NCBI GenBank assembly: GCA_019235715.1
Contig: JAFAKE010000097.1
Coordinates: forward strand, 1 to 60,660
Reading direction: 5' to 3'
Length of the DNA stretch: 60,660 nucleotides
From: Vulcanimicrobiota bacterium
GTDB taxonomy: Bacteria; Vulcanimicrobiota; Vulcanimicrobiia; Eremiobacterales; Eremiobacteraceae
Below the pieces are notes generated by a model, which saw nothing but the letters and a program-made list of their open reading frames with translations, was not told the origin of the DNA and did not search any database. A program made the translations under genes and the position numbers. Below are positions 27,016 through 36,972 of this stretch, piece after piece. Every line of letters starts with the position of its first letter. Position 1 is the stretch's first letter.

Positions 27016-27474
27016 ATGGTGCGCGCCGAACCGCAATTGCGCACGCTGCTGTGCAAGGCGCTGAGCGGCGGCACGTCCGTGGTGCTGGCGACCGTCAGCG
27101 CGGATGGCGTTCCATCCACTGCGCTGAACAGTTGGATCGTCTCTAAGAACGATGATGTCGCCGCGCTTGCGGTCGACACGCGCAGCAGTGCGTACACGAA
27201 CATCTCCGCCGGCAGAACCGGTGTGGCGTTCGAATTACTTGCGGATGACCTCATTCTCGGCGTCAGAGGCATCGCGTCCATCATCAAGGAGCGGCTTGCG
27301 TCAGTCCCGTTTCCGTGCGCGCTCGTGCATATCGCGATCGATAACGTGCGCGATCACACCGCTGCGGGCGTGCATTTCAAGGGGCCGCGTTACACCTACG
27401 CCGACCACAAAGGCCATCGCAGCGACGCTGAGGCCGCGATCTTCGAGGAGCTGCGCAAGGACGTCGAAGCTTAG
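27016..27474 (+). CDS. Pyridoxamine 5'-phosphate oxidase-like FMN split-barrel protein
   Basis: A 152-residue protein with the split-barrel pattern: LATVSADGVPSTALNSWIVS, then DDVAALAVDTRSSAYTNI as the flavin-binding strand pair. Likely binds FMN or F420 and acts on a small molecule; the substrate is unknown. ATG 27016 begins where family similarity begins; in-frame ATGs at 26899 and 26923 would add a sequence unlike the family. The 3' end overlaps the convergent pilB by 4 bases. Confidence 0.75.
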   Translation: MVRAEPQLRTLLCKALSGGTSVVLATVSADGVPSTALNSWIVSKNDDVAALAVDTRSSAYTNISAGRTGVAFELLADDLILGVRGIASIIKERLASVPFPCALVHIAIDNVRDHTAAGVHFKGPRYTYADHKGHRSDAEAAIFEELRKDVEA

Positions 27475-29651
27475 GCGGTGACGCGCAGGACTTCGCGCAG
27501 CGTCGTCTCGCCGGCGAGCATGCGGCCGAGCGCGTCGTCGCGCAGATCGGTGAAACCGCGCGAAGTCACATAGTCGAGCAGCTGCGTCGAGTCTGCGCCG
27601 CGCGCGATAAGGCGGCGCAGCCCCTCGTCGACGGCGACGATCTCGTGCACGCCCAGGCGGCCGTAGTACCCTGATTCGTGGCACTTCTCGCATCCGCGCC
27701 CGCGGCGCAGCGTCTTCGGCGTCGCGACCGGCACCAGCTCTTGCAGAACCATCTGCTCGTCGAGCGGCACTTCGTAGTCCTCGGCGCATTGATCGCAGAT
27801 GCGACGCATGAGGCGCTGGCCGATGCATCCCAGGATCGATGAACCGATCATCGCCGGATCGACGCCGATGTCCACCAGGCGCGCGATCGCCTGAATCGCG
27901 GTGTTCGTATGCAAGGTCGAGAGCAGCAAGTGGCCCGTCAACGCCGCGCGCACGGCCAGGTCGGCGGTCTCGCGATCGCGGATCTCACCGACATAGATGA
28001 CGTCCGGGTCTTGGCGCAGCAAGGCGCGCAGGACGGACGCAAAGGTGAGCCCGCGCTTCGCGCTGACCTCGACCTGATTGACGCCACCAACGCGGTATTC
28101 GACGGGGTCCTCGATCGTCGTGATGTTGGTCGTGCCGTCGTTGATCTCTTGGAGGCATGCGAACAGCGTCGTGGACTTGCCAGAGCCGGTCGGACCGCAG
28201 CACAGGATCATCCCGTACGGCCGCTTGACCAGCGGCGAGAAGATCTCGTAATTGCGCTCCGAGAAGCCGATCGCGCGCAGCGAGCGGAATACCGGGTTTT
28301 TCTCGAGCAGCCGGATGACGATCTTCTCGCCATACAGCGTCGGCAGTGAAGAGATACGCAAGTCGAATTCTTTGCGCTTGTAGCGCATCGACATGCCGCC
28401 GTCTTGCGGCACGTGCCGCACGGTGATGTCCATGCGCGACATGATCTTGATGCGCGAGACGACTGCAGGATAGATGTTCTTGGGCAGCGTGCGCAGCTCG
28501 CGCAGCACGCCGTCCAGGCGGAAGCGGACGGCGATCTTATCGGCATAGGGCTCGAGGTGGATGTCGCTCGCGCGATCTTCGACCGACGTGCGCAGCAGCG
28601 ATTCGACCAGGGTGACGATGGGCGCCGTATCGGAGATGCGGCGCAGCGTCTCCAAGTCCTCAATGCCGGGCCCCTCGCCGAACGATTCCGTCGAGCCGGG
28701 CATCGACTCGAGCAGCTTGTCGACTGAATGCAGCGATGCGCCATGATAGATGTTGTCGATCGCCGTCGAGATGTCTTCGAGCAGCGCGAAGCGCAGTTCG
28801 ACCGGCCCCTTGACGCGGTTGCGCACCATGTCGATGGTGAGCAGGTCGCTCGGGTCCGCCATCGCGACGACCAGCGCGTCGTCGGTGCGCTCAATGGGAA
28901 CGACCGAATGGTTGACCGCCAAGTTCTCGGGGATGACGTCGACGTCGGTGATCTCAGGGCGGTGCCGGACGAGGTCGATGAATGGCACTTTATAGAGCTC
29001 GCCAAGAAATTCTTCGACGGTACCGCGCTCGACGATCTCGAGCTCGGTCAGCAGCTCGCGGATCGGACGGCCCTGCATGAGCCGCGCGAACAAGATGCGA
29101 TCCGAATCGCTCGGATCGAGTTTCTTCACTTGCTCGATGCGGCGCACGAGGCGCATGTAGTACGCGTAGTAGGCCGGTGAGGTCGGCTCCGAACCAGCCT
29201 TTTGTACTTCTTCATCCGGTCCGGCCGCAGCGTCGACGAAGCCGGTGCTGCCATGCTCGGGCGCGTAGATGGCCTCGAGCAGCGCGAAGCGATCGCTCGC
29301 ATTGATGTCGGTGAACGTCAGGCCGTAGACGAATTCAGCGCCGTCGACCTGATTGCGCCAGGCGACTTCAATAGGCACGCGCAGCGTCTCGCCGCTGCCG
29401 ACGCGGATCTGCGCGGTGCCGCGGTCGCCGACGTCAAGCTCGTTGCGCGAATCAAGACGCAGACCGCCGCCGCTGACGTCGACGGCCTCGCCGATTGCCG
29501 CCTTGCCCGCATCCGTCTTGACGGTGACCGAACAGCGCAGCCGGCGGCGCTTGAAGCGCCGGGTCGCTTTGGGCAGCTCGGGAAGCAATGGGCGAGCGGC
29601 GTCCGCGGCTTCGCGGGCCTGTTTGCCTGCCTGACCCTTCGTGACTGCCAT
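27471..29651 (-). CDS. pilB: Type IV pilus extension ATPase PilB with N-terminal PilZ domain
   Basis: A 726-residue fusion. Residues about 30-130 form a PilZ domain with both c-di-GMP motifs: the arginine cluster RRFKRRRLR (31-39) and DVSGGG (58-63). A GspE/PilB N-domain follows (about 150-310), then the ATPase domain with Walker A GPTGSGKST, Asp and His boxes, and Walker B DPDVIYVGEIRD. The zinc tetracysteine is present (ICDQCAED and CEKCHESG). It powers pilus extension in the cytosol. It lies about 30 kb from the pilin and pilM-Q genes, downstream of mdh. Confidence 0.95.
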   Translation of the reverse strand: MAVTKGQAGKQAREAADAARPLLPELPKATRRFKRRRLRCSVTVKTDAGKAAIGEAVDVSGGGLRLDSRNELDVGDRGTAQIRVGSGETLRVPIEVAWRNQVDGAEFVYGLTFTDINASDRFALLEAIYAPEHGSTGFVDAAAGPDEEVQKAGSEPTSPAYYAYYMRLVRRIEQVKKLDPSDSDRILFARLMQGRPIRELLTELEIVERGTVEEFLGELYKVPFIDLVRHRPEITDVDVIPENLAVNHSVVPIERTDDALVVAMADPSDLLTIDMVRNRVKGPVELRFALLEDISTAIDNIYHGASLHSVDKLLESMPGSTESFGEGPGIEDLETLRRISDTAPIVTLVESLLRTSVEDRASDIHLEPYADKIAVRFRLDGVLRELRTLPKNIYPAVVSRIKIMSRMDITVRHVPQDGGMSMRYKRKEFDLRISSLPTLYGEKIVIRLLEKNPVFRSLRAIGFSERNYEIFSPLVKRPYGMILCCGPTGSGKSTTLFACLQEINDGTTNITTIEDPVEYRVGGVNQVEVSAKRGLTFASVLRALLRQDPDVIYVGEIRDRETADLAVRAALTGHLLLSTLHTNTAIQAIARLVDIGVDPAMIGSSILGCIGQRLMRRICDQCAEDYEVPLDEQMVLQELVPVATPKTLRRGRGCEKCHESGYYGRLGVHEIVAVDEGLRRLIARGADSTQLLDYVTSRGFTDLRDDALGRMLAGETTLREVLRVTA

Positions 29652-29744
29652 TGTCCCCCTAGACCTGCGCGGCTACGGCCGCGAAGTCATCCGAGCCGCA
29701 CGCGCGGCCCTCATATATGATATCGGTCACTTTCGAGGCGCGGA

Positions 29745-30710
<966 letters not shown>

Positions 30711-30776
30711 TTACGGCTCTCTTTCGTTCCATCCTTTGAAGCAGGGCCGCGCGCATACGCCGAAACCTGCAAAGCT

Positions 30777-31928
30777 ATGATCTCGTCTCCACAAGCACCC
30801 GAAGCCGGACTGCGCGGCGCCGTCGTCGGCAACACGAGCCTCTCGTCGATCAACGGTGATGAAGGCAAGCTGATCTATCGCGGCCTTGATATCCACGATC
30901 TGGCCCGCAACTCGACGTTCGAGGAGATCTGCTACCTGTTGTGGTTCGGCGCGTTGCCGAGCAGGACGAACCTCGATGCGTTTCGCGCGAAATTGGCGCA
31001 ACGCCGCGCGCTGCCCAAGCAGCTGCTCACCTTGTTGCGCGACTTGCCGCCCACCGCTGTGCCGATGGATGTGCTGCGCACCGCGGTCTCCGCGCTCGGG
31101 CTTTTCGACGAAAACGTCAACGACACGTCGCGCGCCGCAAGCCTCGACAAGGCGATCGCGCTTACCGCCGTGTTCCCGACGATTCTCGCGGCGTACCGTC
31201 ACCTCAGCCGCGGCGACGAATTGATCGAGCCCCGGTCCGATCTCGACACGGCCGCCAATTTTCTCTATATGTTCTTCGGCAAGGCGCCCGATAAGGATGC
31301 GGCGCGCGTCCTCGATGTCGCGCTGGTGCTGCATGCCGACCACGGCATGAACGCGTCGACCTTCTCAAGCATCGTCACCGCCGCGACGCTCTCTGACATG
31401 TACAGCGCCATCACGTCGGCGGTGGGCACGCTCAAAGGGCCGCTGCACGGCGGTGCGAACGAAGGCGTGATCAAGAACCTGCTCGAGATCGACACCCCGG
31501 AACGCGTCGATGCCTGGGTTGCGGACAAGCTCGGAAAACACGAGAAGATCATGGGCTTCGGCCATGCGGTGTATAAGGCGTACGATCCGCGCGCGACCGA
31601 GCTCAAGGCGATCGCGAAGGAGACCGGTCATCGCGCGGGCAGCACCCGCTGGGTCGACCTCACGGAACGCATGGAGCGCGCGGTGTGGAATGAGAAGCAA
31701 CTGTATCCAAACGTCGACTTGTACAGCGCTTCGGTGTACTACACGTTGGGATTCCCGACCGAGTACTTCACGCCCATCTTCGCGGTAAGCCGCGTCAGCG
31801 GCTGGTGCGCCCACGTCCTCGAGCAGTACGCGGACAACAAGCTCATCCGGCCGCGCGCGAACTACGTCGGACCGCGCGACGTGGAGTATGTGCCCATCGA
31901 GAAGCGCAGCGCCGACATAACGCTGTAG
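30777..31928 (+). CDS. Citrate synthase / 2-methylcitrate synthase
   Basis: A 383-residue type II-like enzyme condensing oxaloacetate with acetyl-CoA (or propionyl-CoA). Motifs: GNTSLSSINGDEGKLIYRG at the N-terminus, LHADHGMNASTFSS and GPLHGGANEGV around the first catalytic His, and MGFGHAVYKAYDPR with the second. ATG 30777 is taken because the longer frame upstream overlaps mdh and is unlike the family. No other prp genes are near and mdh is adjacent, so citrate synthase is favoured. Confidence 0.92.
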   Translation: MISSPQAPEAGLRGAVVGNTSLSSINGDEGKLIYRGLDIHDLARNSTFEEICYLLWFGALPSRTNLDAFRAKLAQRRALPKQLLTLLRDLPPTAVPMDVLRTAVSALGLFDENVNDTSRAASLDKAIALTAVFPTILAAYRHLSRGDELIEPRSDLDTAANFLYMFFGKAPDKDAARVLDVALVLHADHGMNASTFSSIVTAATLSDMYSAITSAVGTLKGPLHGGANEGVIKNLLEIDTPERVDAWVADKLGKHEKIMGFGHAVYKAYDPRATELKAIAKETGHRAGSTRWVDLTERMERAVWNEKQLYPNVDLYSASVYYTLGFPTEYFTPIFAVSRVSGWCAHVLEQYADNKLIRPRANYVGPRDVEYVPIEKRSADITL

Positions 31929-31929
31929 C

Positions 31930-32772
31930 CTAGAGCGTCATTTCCATCGCGTAGGTCGAGGCCGCAGCGGATGCACCGCTGGGGCGCTCGACGCTGAACG
32001 CGACGACGTCGCCCGATCTCATCGGCGCAGGCATGTCCATCACGCTGACGCCGCCGTGCATGAGCATGCCGGCTTTACGCATCGCGCCCTTGCGGCCTAT
32101 CCAGATCTGGTATGCCATGCCGTGCGGCGGCTCCGGCACGGTGGCGAGCAGCAGCGCGTTATGGCCGGGCAGTTCGGGCTGAACCACCGCACAGCGCCAC
32201 ATCTTTCCGCCGGCGTCGGCATGCGGGCGCATGCTCCAATACGTGCCGGCGGCGAGCGCCGCCATGACCGCCTGTCCGACAAGCGCATCGTCGCGCGCGG
32301 CGGCCGCGTCCTGATGCGCCGCTGCGAGTTCGGCCGTGAGCGCTTCGATATTCTTTTGCGCTGCGGCGCGCTGCTGCGTTTGATCCCATGCGATGATGCC
32401 GAGAACGATCGCCGCCGCGGCAGCGATGCCGGCGCCCCATTGCCAGAATGCCGGCCGCGGGCTCAACAGGGTCGTTTGCGGCAGCGCCCTCGTCTCGACA
32501 GCGGCTCCCGCTGCGCTGCGCCGGGCAAGGCTCTCGCCGGCGCGGATATCCGCAGATGCCGCGCTGAGAATGCGGCTCTTAAGGGCGCCTGACGGCTCGA
32601 CGATGTCGCAGGCGAGCGGCAGCGTGCCGGCGAGGCCAAGCATCACGGCGACGTCGTCGCGGCATGCTGCGCATGCTGCGATGTGCGCATCGACCTGCGA
32701 ACGCTCTTCGTCGGACAGCGCACCGAGCGCATACCCCGCTGCAAGGTCTGAGACGTGCATGTCGGCGCTCAT
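31930..32772 (-). CDS. Anti-sigma factor, RskA-like with zinc-binding domain
   Basis: A 280-residue membrane-bound inhibitor of the adjacent ECF sigma factor. The cytosolic N-terminus has the anti-sigma zinc motif H-x3-C-x2-C (AHIAACAACRDD). One transmembrane segment (about 118-138, FWQWGAGIAAAAAIVLGI) leads to a short coiled coil and an extracytoplasmic RskA-type domain (about 190-280, YQIWIGRKGAMRKAGM). ATG 32772 overlaps the sigma stop (ATGA); the longer in-frame ORF upstream only shadows the sigma gene. Confidence 0.93.
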   Translation of the reverse strand: MSADMHVSDLAAGYALGALSDEERSQVDAHIAACAACRDDVAVMLGLAGTLPLACDIVEPSGALKSRILSAASADIRAGESLARRSAAGAAVETRALPQTTLLSPRPAFWQWGAGIAAAAAIVLGIIAWDQTQQRAAAQKNIEALTAELAAAHQDAAAARDDALVGQAVMAALAAGTYWSMRPHADAGGKMWRCAVVQPELPGHNALLLATVPEPPHGMAYQIWIGRKGAMRKAGMLMHGGVSVMDMPAPMRSGDVVAFSVERPSGASAAASTYAMEMTL

Positions 32773-33341
32773 GTGCCCGACAGCCCCAGCTCGGGAGTCT
32801 CCAGCCACGCGCGCAACTTCTGCAGGCCCATGCGCATGCGTCCCTTGACCGTGCCCAACGGAACGCCCATCAGCTCGGCGATTTGGCTTTGCGTGTAGCC
32901 CGAGAAATAGGCGAGCTCCAGGCTCTTCTTCTGCTCCGGCGGCAGTTGATCGAGCGCTTGGCGCACGGCGTCGCTGCGCAGACCCGCCCACACTTGCTGC
33001 CAGACGCCCGGCGCCTCTGACGGTCCGTCGGGAAGCTCTTCCAGCGACAACGTCGTCGAGCTTGCGGCGCTGGCGCGGATGCGATCGATCGCGCGGTGAT
33101 GGACGATGGCCATCAACCAGGTGCGTGGGTTTCCGCGCTCGCGCCGGTATGACTTCGCTTGACGCCACGCCGAAAGGAAGGCGTCTTGAACGACGTCTTC
33201 AGCCGCCCCGCGTTCGCCGACGATGCGGTAAGCCAGCGCATACGCCGGACGAGCGTAGCGATCGTACAGCTCATCGAGCGCACGCAGATCGGACAGCGCC
33301 AGCGCTGCCATCACCTGTTCGTCGGTCACATCCCGCGCCAT
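32769..33341 (-). CDS. ECF-type RNA polymerase sigma factor
   Basis: A 190-residue sigma factor of the SigK-like group: region 2 (LYDRYARPAYALAYRIVGER, then AEDVVQDAFLSAWRQA) and region 4 (QLPPEQKKSLELAYFSGYTQ, then GVPLGTVKGRMRMGLQKLR). Coupled to its anti-sigma by ATGA. The divergent secreted-protein gene has an ECF-like promoter and is the obvious target candidate. Confidence 0.95.
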   Translation of the reverse strand: MARDVTDEQVMAALALSDLRALDELYDRYARPAYALAYRIVGERGAAEDVVQDAFLSAWRQAKSYRRERGNPRTWLMAIVHHRAIDRIRASAASSTTLSLEELPDGPSEAPGVWQQVWAGLRSDAVRQALDQLPPEQKKSLELAYFSGYTQSQIAELMGVPLGTVKGRMRMGLQKLRAWLETPELGLSGT

Positions 33342-33425
33342 GAAAATCCCTGTATCCGCATACGCGTGGGGGCGTCCGTCGGATGAACCGCGCTTCCGTG
33401 GCCCGCGCCGCTCTCCTTGCCGAGG

Positions 33426-33453
33426 GGAACCATCCTGCGCAGCCGTACGTTTC
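33426..33453 (+). promoter_or_regulatory. Candidate ECF promoter for the secreted protein at 33473
   Basis: GGAAC at 33426-33430 and CGT at 33448-33450, 17 bases apart, fit the general ECF pattern (GGAAC, 16-17 bases, CGT). The gene's Shine-Dalgarno GGAGGG (33461-33466) and ATG follow directly. The neighbouring divergent genes are an ECF sigma and its anti-sigma. No equally good match is seen upstream of the sigma gene itself. Confidence 0.5.
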
Positions 33454-33472
33454 GTATTGAGGAGGGACGCCT

Positions 33473-34576
33473 ATGTCTTCGCCTCGCCTTCGTTTACCGT
33501 TCTACGCAGCGGCGCTGGCTGCATGTGCGTCGGCCATCCTGCTGTCGCCCAGCGCGGCGCGCGCGGCCATCACCCAAGCGACGCTGTCCACCGTCAACGC
33601 CAACTATTCGGGCGCGTGTCCGGTGACGCTCACGTTCACGGGAACGATCACCGGCTCAGCAGGTCCCTTCAGCTTTCAATTCATCCGCAACGGCGTAAGC
33701 GGCCCGTTGCAGAACGCGATCATGCCTGCCAGCGGACAGCTCGCGGTCACCGATACGATCGCGGTCGCCGCTAACTCGAGCGGCTATGACCAGATCAACG
33801 TGCCCAACGCGCTCGCGGGCAGGCCGTTGCGCTCGCCGCAAGCGCCGTATATCGTAGCGTGCGCTCAAAGCCCAAGCCCGACGCCTTCGCCGGCGCTTCA
33901 GGCCGTACAGCCCGCACTCCATCCCTGCCCGACGTGCATCATACACAGCTATGTGCTGCACCCCTCGAACGTCGGCACGTGGGGACACCAGAACGGCGGC
34001 GGTACCAACATCTTCTGCCAGCTGCCCCATTATCTGCAGCCTGGTTATCTGCCGCGCCCTTCGGGATCGACGATCGTCGGTTTTTCCGACACGTACGATG
34101 CGAGCAGCTGTGGCCTTGGCGCCGTCCTGACGGATTTCTGGAAAGTCGCATCGCTACTGCAATTCGACTTCAGCGGCCATCGCGTGACGCACGTCTATCA
34201 GGCGCACCTCAAGGCGGACATCGCCGGGACATTCATGCAGCCCAGCGCGCGCAGCGCTGCCGAGTGCGTGAACGCGGTACACCTCTTGAGCACGCCCTGG
34301 CCCACCGGCACCGACCATCAGCTCTTGTCGGGCGGCGCGCCGAGCGGCTCGACCATCAGCACGCAAAGCGCAGCGGTATTCACCTCGTCGACCGGCATCG
34401 ATGCCGACGTCGCGAAGGGCTTTGTGCAAGCGCCGTTCGCGCCGGCCGGCTCTGCTTTGTTGCCGCCGGCGCGGCTCTACGTCGATGACCCCCATGGCGC
34501 GAGCAACAGCGGACGCAGCGACGCGTGCCTGCTGTTCCTGACGAACTGGCGGCTTGAGATCTCAGCGGACAACTGA
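33473..34576 (+). CDS. Secreted hypothetical protein, Cys/His-containing
   Basis: A 367-residue protein with a clear signal peptide (about 1-31, ending SAARA). An Ig-like first domain (about 32-125) has CPVTLTFTGTITGSAGPFSF. A Pro-rich linker leads to a second region with HPCPTCIIHSYVLHPSNV and several further cysteines, so disulfides or metal binding are possible. Strong GGAGGG ribosome site. Family not recognised. The ECF-like promoter suggests envelope-stress or oxidant control. Confidence 0.75.
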   Translation: MSSPRLRLPFYAAALAACASAILLSPSAARAAITQATLSTVNANYSGACPVTLTFTGTITGSAGPFSFQFIRNGVSGPLQNAIMPASGQLAVTDTIAVAANSSGYDQINVPNALAGRPLRSPQAPYIVACAQSPSPTPSPALQAVQPALHPCPTCIIHSYVLHPSNVGTWGHQNGGGTNIFCQLPHYLQPGYLPRPSGSTIVGFSDTYDASSCGLGAVLTDFWKVASLLQFDFSGHRVTHVYQAHLKADIAGTFMQPSARSAAECVNAVHLLSTPWPTGTDHQLLSGGAPSGSTISTQSAAVFTSSTGIDADVAKGFVQAPFAPAGSALLPPARLYVDDPHGASNSGRSDACLLFLTNWRLEISADN

Positions 34577-34586
34577 GGGATTACAA

Positions 34587-34659
34587 CTGGGGCGGAAGGA
34601 CTCGAACCTTCGAATGCCAGCTCCAAAGGCTGGTGCCTTACCAACTTGGCGACGCCCCA
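34587..34659 (-). tRNA. tRNA-Gln (anticodon TTG)
   Basis: On the minus strand a 73-nt cloverleaf: acceptor stem TGGGGCG / CGCCCCA, D-arm GCCAAGTTGGTAAGGC, anticodon stem CCAGC / GCTGG with loop CTTTGGA giving anticodon TTG, and a T-arm with GGTTCGAGTCC. U at position 1 is typical of tRNA-Gln. The 3' CCA is not encoded. Confidence 0.96.
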
Positions 34660-34721
34660 TCGCGTTGCCGCGTCGACCGGATTCGCCTCGCCCCGCCCGC
34701 GGTCATGCCCTGACATCACAA

Positions 34722-34759
34722 CAAACGCAAAGCGCCCGGGCGCTGATGTGCCCGGGCGC
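34722..34759 (-). terminator. Intrinsic terminator after the copper-amine-oxidase-N protein gene
   Basis: On the minus strand: perfect 10-bp stem GCGCCCGGGC / GCCCGGGCGC with an 8-base loop, followed by TTTGCGTTTGTTGT. It starts 16 bases after the stop at 34775 and separates that gene from tRNA-Gln. Confidence 0.8.
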
Positions 34760-34774
34760 CCGCGTTATGCAGGG

Positions 34775-35842
34775 CTATGTATTGAGGTTCAACGTCGCGG
34801 TCGCGCCGGCATTCGTGTTGGGATCGATCGAGGTGATGTTCACAACGACTTGGCCGCCGCCGGAGCCGTTGAGATTGACCGACTGCGCGAAATTGCCGTA
34901 GCCGTCTGCTTGCGTGTTGACCGTATACGAGCCGGTCACCGCGCGCAGCACGCCGCCGATGATGTTCGTCGACGACGTCACCGCGATGCGGACCGAGGCG
35001 TTGGGCAACGTGCGTCCACGCACGGTGAAGTTCTGTCCGACTGTCGCGCCGTTGGACGGCTGCAGATTGTTGAGGAAGTTGCTGCTCGAACTTGAGCCGC
35101 CGCTCCCGGTCGCGAACGACCAGCTGCGGTCGAACGAGGAGCCGTCCGCGCCGCGGCCGGCGACCTCGACCGTATGGTTTTGCTGGGCAAGGTCGTACGC
35201 CGGGGTGAACATGAAGTCGTTGCGCGACACGTAGGCATTGCTCGACACGTCACGGCCGTCAAAGACGATGTGCACGCTGTTCGGATCGACCGGCGCCGTG
35301 AACGACGCAGACACGGCCGGACGCGCGCTCGACACTGTGCGGTTCGAGCCCGGACGCAGATGCGTCAGCCCGACGCCTTGCGACGAATAGTTCGAATTCG
35401 ATCCGGCGTTGCCCATCGTGATGGCGACGGATCGCGAATTGTCGTCGTAGTTGACGTTCGCGCCCAATGACTCGGAGATGAACCGCAAGGGCACGAGCGT
35501 GCGGGCGCCGACGAGGAACGGCGCCACGTCGAGGGTCTCCTGCTGTCCATTGACGGTTGCGATATTCGAACCGATGCGAAGCTCGATATTGCGCCCGTTC
35601 CCCGTCGCATTGATGGTGCCGTTATCGTAGACGACGGTCGCGCCTAAGCGCTCGAACACGCCGCGCAGCGGCACGAACACGCGGCCCGAGCGTTCGATCG
35701 GCGGCTGGTCGAACTGCACCTGCTGGCCGTTGACCGATATGCTGACCACGTCGGAACGGACTCGCGCCGGCGCGACGACGAGCAACAGCGCTGCCCCCGC
35801 TGCGGCCGCGACCGCCCAGAAACGGAAAGTGTTTGGAATCAT
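34775..35842 (-). CDS. Secreted protein with copper amine oxidase N-terminal-like domain
   Basis: A 355-residue exported protein. Signal peptide about 1-30. A copper-amine-oxidase-N1 repeat (about 35-145) has the family motifs RVFVPLRGVFERLGATVVYD and RTLVPLRFISESLGANVNYD. A central domain (about 165-250) and a C-terminal Ig/carboxypeptidase-regulatory-like domain (about 262-355) follow. Despite the name, the domain is not an oxidase and is generally thought to bind cell-wall material. AGGGG precedes the ATG. Confidence 0.88.
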   Translation of the reverse strand: MIPNTFRFWAVAAAAGAALLLVVAPARVRSDVVSISVNGQQVQFDQPPIERSGRVFVPLRGVFERLGATVVYDNGTINATGNGRNIELRIGSNIATVNGQQETLDVAPFLVGARTLVPLRFISESLGANVNYDDNSRSVAITMGNAGSNSNYSSQGVGLTHLRPGSNRTVSSARPAVSASFTAPVDPNSVHIVFDGRDVSSNAYVSRNDFMFTPAYDLAQQNHTVEVAGRGADGSSFDRSWSFATGSGGSSSSSNFLNNLQPSNGATVGQNFTVRGRTLPNASVRIAVTSSTNIIGGVLRAVTGSYTVNTQADGYGNFAQSVNLNGSGGGQVVVNITSIDPNTNAGATATLNLNT

Positions 35843-35927
35843 TTCGTGAGTTGCCCCTTTCGGCGAGAAGTTCGCTCATAGATATGTACCCGTTTTTTGG
35901 AGCGCCGACAGGGGCGGAGTTTGACTC

Positions 35928-35958
35928 AAAAACAAAGCGGCCAGTCGCTTGGCCGCTT
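35928..35958 (-). terminator. Intrinsic terminator after the NlpC/P60 gene
   Basis: On the minus strand: stem AAGCGGCC / GGCCGCTT, 8-base loop, followed by TGTTTTTG. It begins 38 bases after the stop at 35997. Confidence 0.8.
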
Positions 35959-35996
35959 CTCACGCTTTGGGACGGGCGTTCGCTAGGCGGTTCGGG

Positions 35997-36845
35997 TCAC
36001 TGCACGAAGCGGCGCGCGCCGATGTACCGGCTGGCATAATAATCCATGTTGAGCGTGTCGATCGTGACGCCCTTACCGACGGATGCGTGGATGAACTTGC
36101 CGCCGCCGATGTAGATACCGACGTGCGATGCGCCGCTCGTGTACGTCTCGAAGAACACGAGGTCGCCCGGCATGAGCCAATGCGTGCCGATGTGATGACC
36201 CGCGGCGAACTGCTCGTCCGCCATGCGCGGAAGCTCGATCCCGTTCTTGGCGAATACCGCTTGCACGAAGCCGGAACAGTCGACGCCCGCGAACGTCGTT
36301 CCGCCCCACATATAGGGAACGCCGATGTAGCGCATCGCAGTCTGTGTGATGCGGCTATCGAGCACGAGCATGCGCTGCGCGAGGTCGAATGATTCGCCGC
36401 CCGGTAACGAGGGAGGCACGCTGCCGACGTGAGTCGCCGCCCATACCGCTCGCTCTGCGGCGGCGCGCGCCCCCGAGAGAACGGGTTCGTCGCCCGCGTT
36501 CACGCCGGCAATGGCGGCGGCGACCTGAGGATGCGGACGATGTTTTGGATGCGCCGCAATGCTTCGATGAGCCGCCGGACGCGCCGAGTGATGGATCGTG
36601 ACCGGCACGACTACCCGTTGGCCGATCTGCAAGACCGTCAAGTCGGTGAAATGATTGCGCGTTTCGATGCTCTTCACCGAGACGCCGAACCGGCCCGCGA
36701 TGCCCGACAGCGTGTCGCCGGCCACGACCGTGTGCGTGATCGAGTCGGCGGCCGCTGGGGCCGCGGCCAACACGCAAAACAAGACGAACGGAATAGCAAA
36801 GCGCTGGCGCAAGGCTTCCTCTCGAGACGATCTTCGGTTGAGCAT
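35997..36845 (-). CDS. LysM plus NlpC/P60 peptidoglycan endopeptidase
   Basis: A 282-residue exported cell-wall hydrolase. Signal peptide about 12-33. The LysM domain (about 37-82, HTVVAGDTLSGIAGRFGVSV) binds glycan. After a His/Pro/Ala linker the NlpC/P60 domain (about 165-282) shows the nucleophile Cys in GVDCSGFVQAVF, His in GASHVGIYIGGG, and a third polar residue in FIHAS. It cleaves stem peptides in the periplasm. No convincing ribosome site for the ATG, so the start is less certain than the product. Confidence 0.93.
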   Translation of the reverse strand: MLNRRSSREEALRQRFAIPFVLFCVLAAAPAAADSITHTVVAGDTLSGIAGRFGVSVKSIETRNHFTDLTVLQIGQRVVVPVTIHHSARPAAHRSIAAHPKHRPHPQVAAAIAGVNAGDEPVLSGARAAAERAVWAATHVGSVPPSLPGGESFDLAQRMLVLDSRITQTAMRYIGVPYMWGGTTFAGVDCSGFVQAVFAKNGIELPRMADEQFAAGHHIGTHWLMPGDLVFFETYTSGASHVGIYIGGGKFIHASVGKGVTIDTLNMDYYASRYIGARRFVQ

Positions 36846-36972
36846 GCCGCTGCGATGAGCGGCGGAGAGAGTGTCTAAACGAGTGCACAGCGCCGCGTCA
36901 TATCGCGTCGCGCTTGGCTACGCCCAAGCCCTTCGCTCCGCCACGCGGGCACCCTTCCTGCAGGATAGTGAC

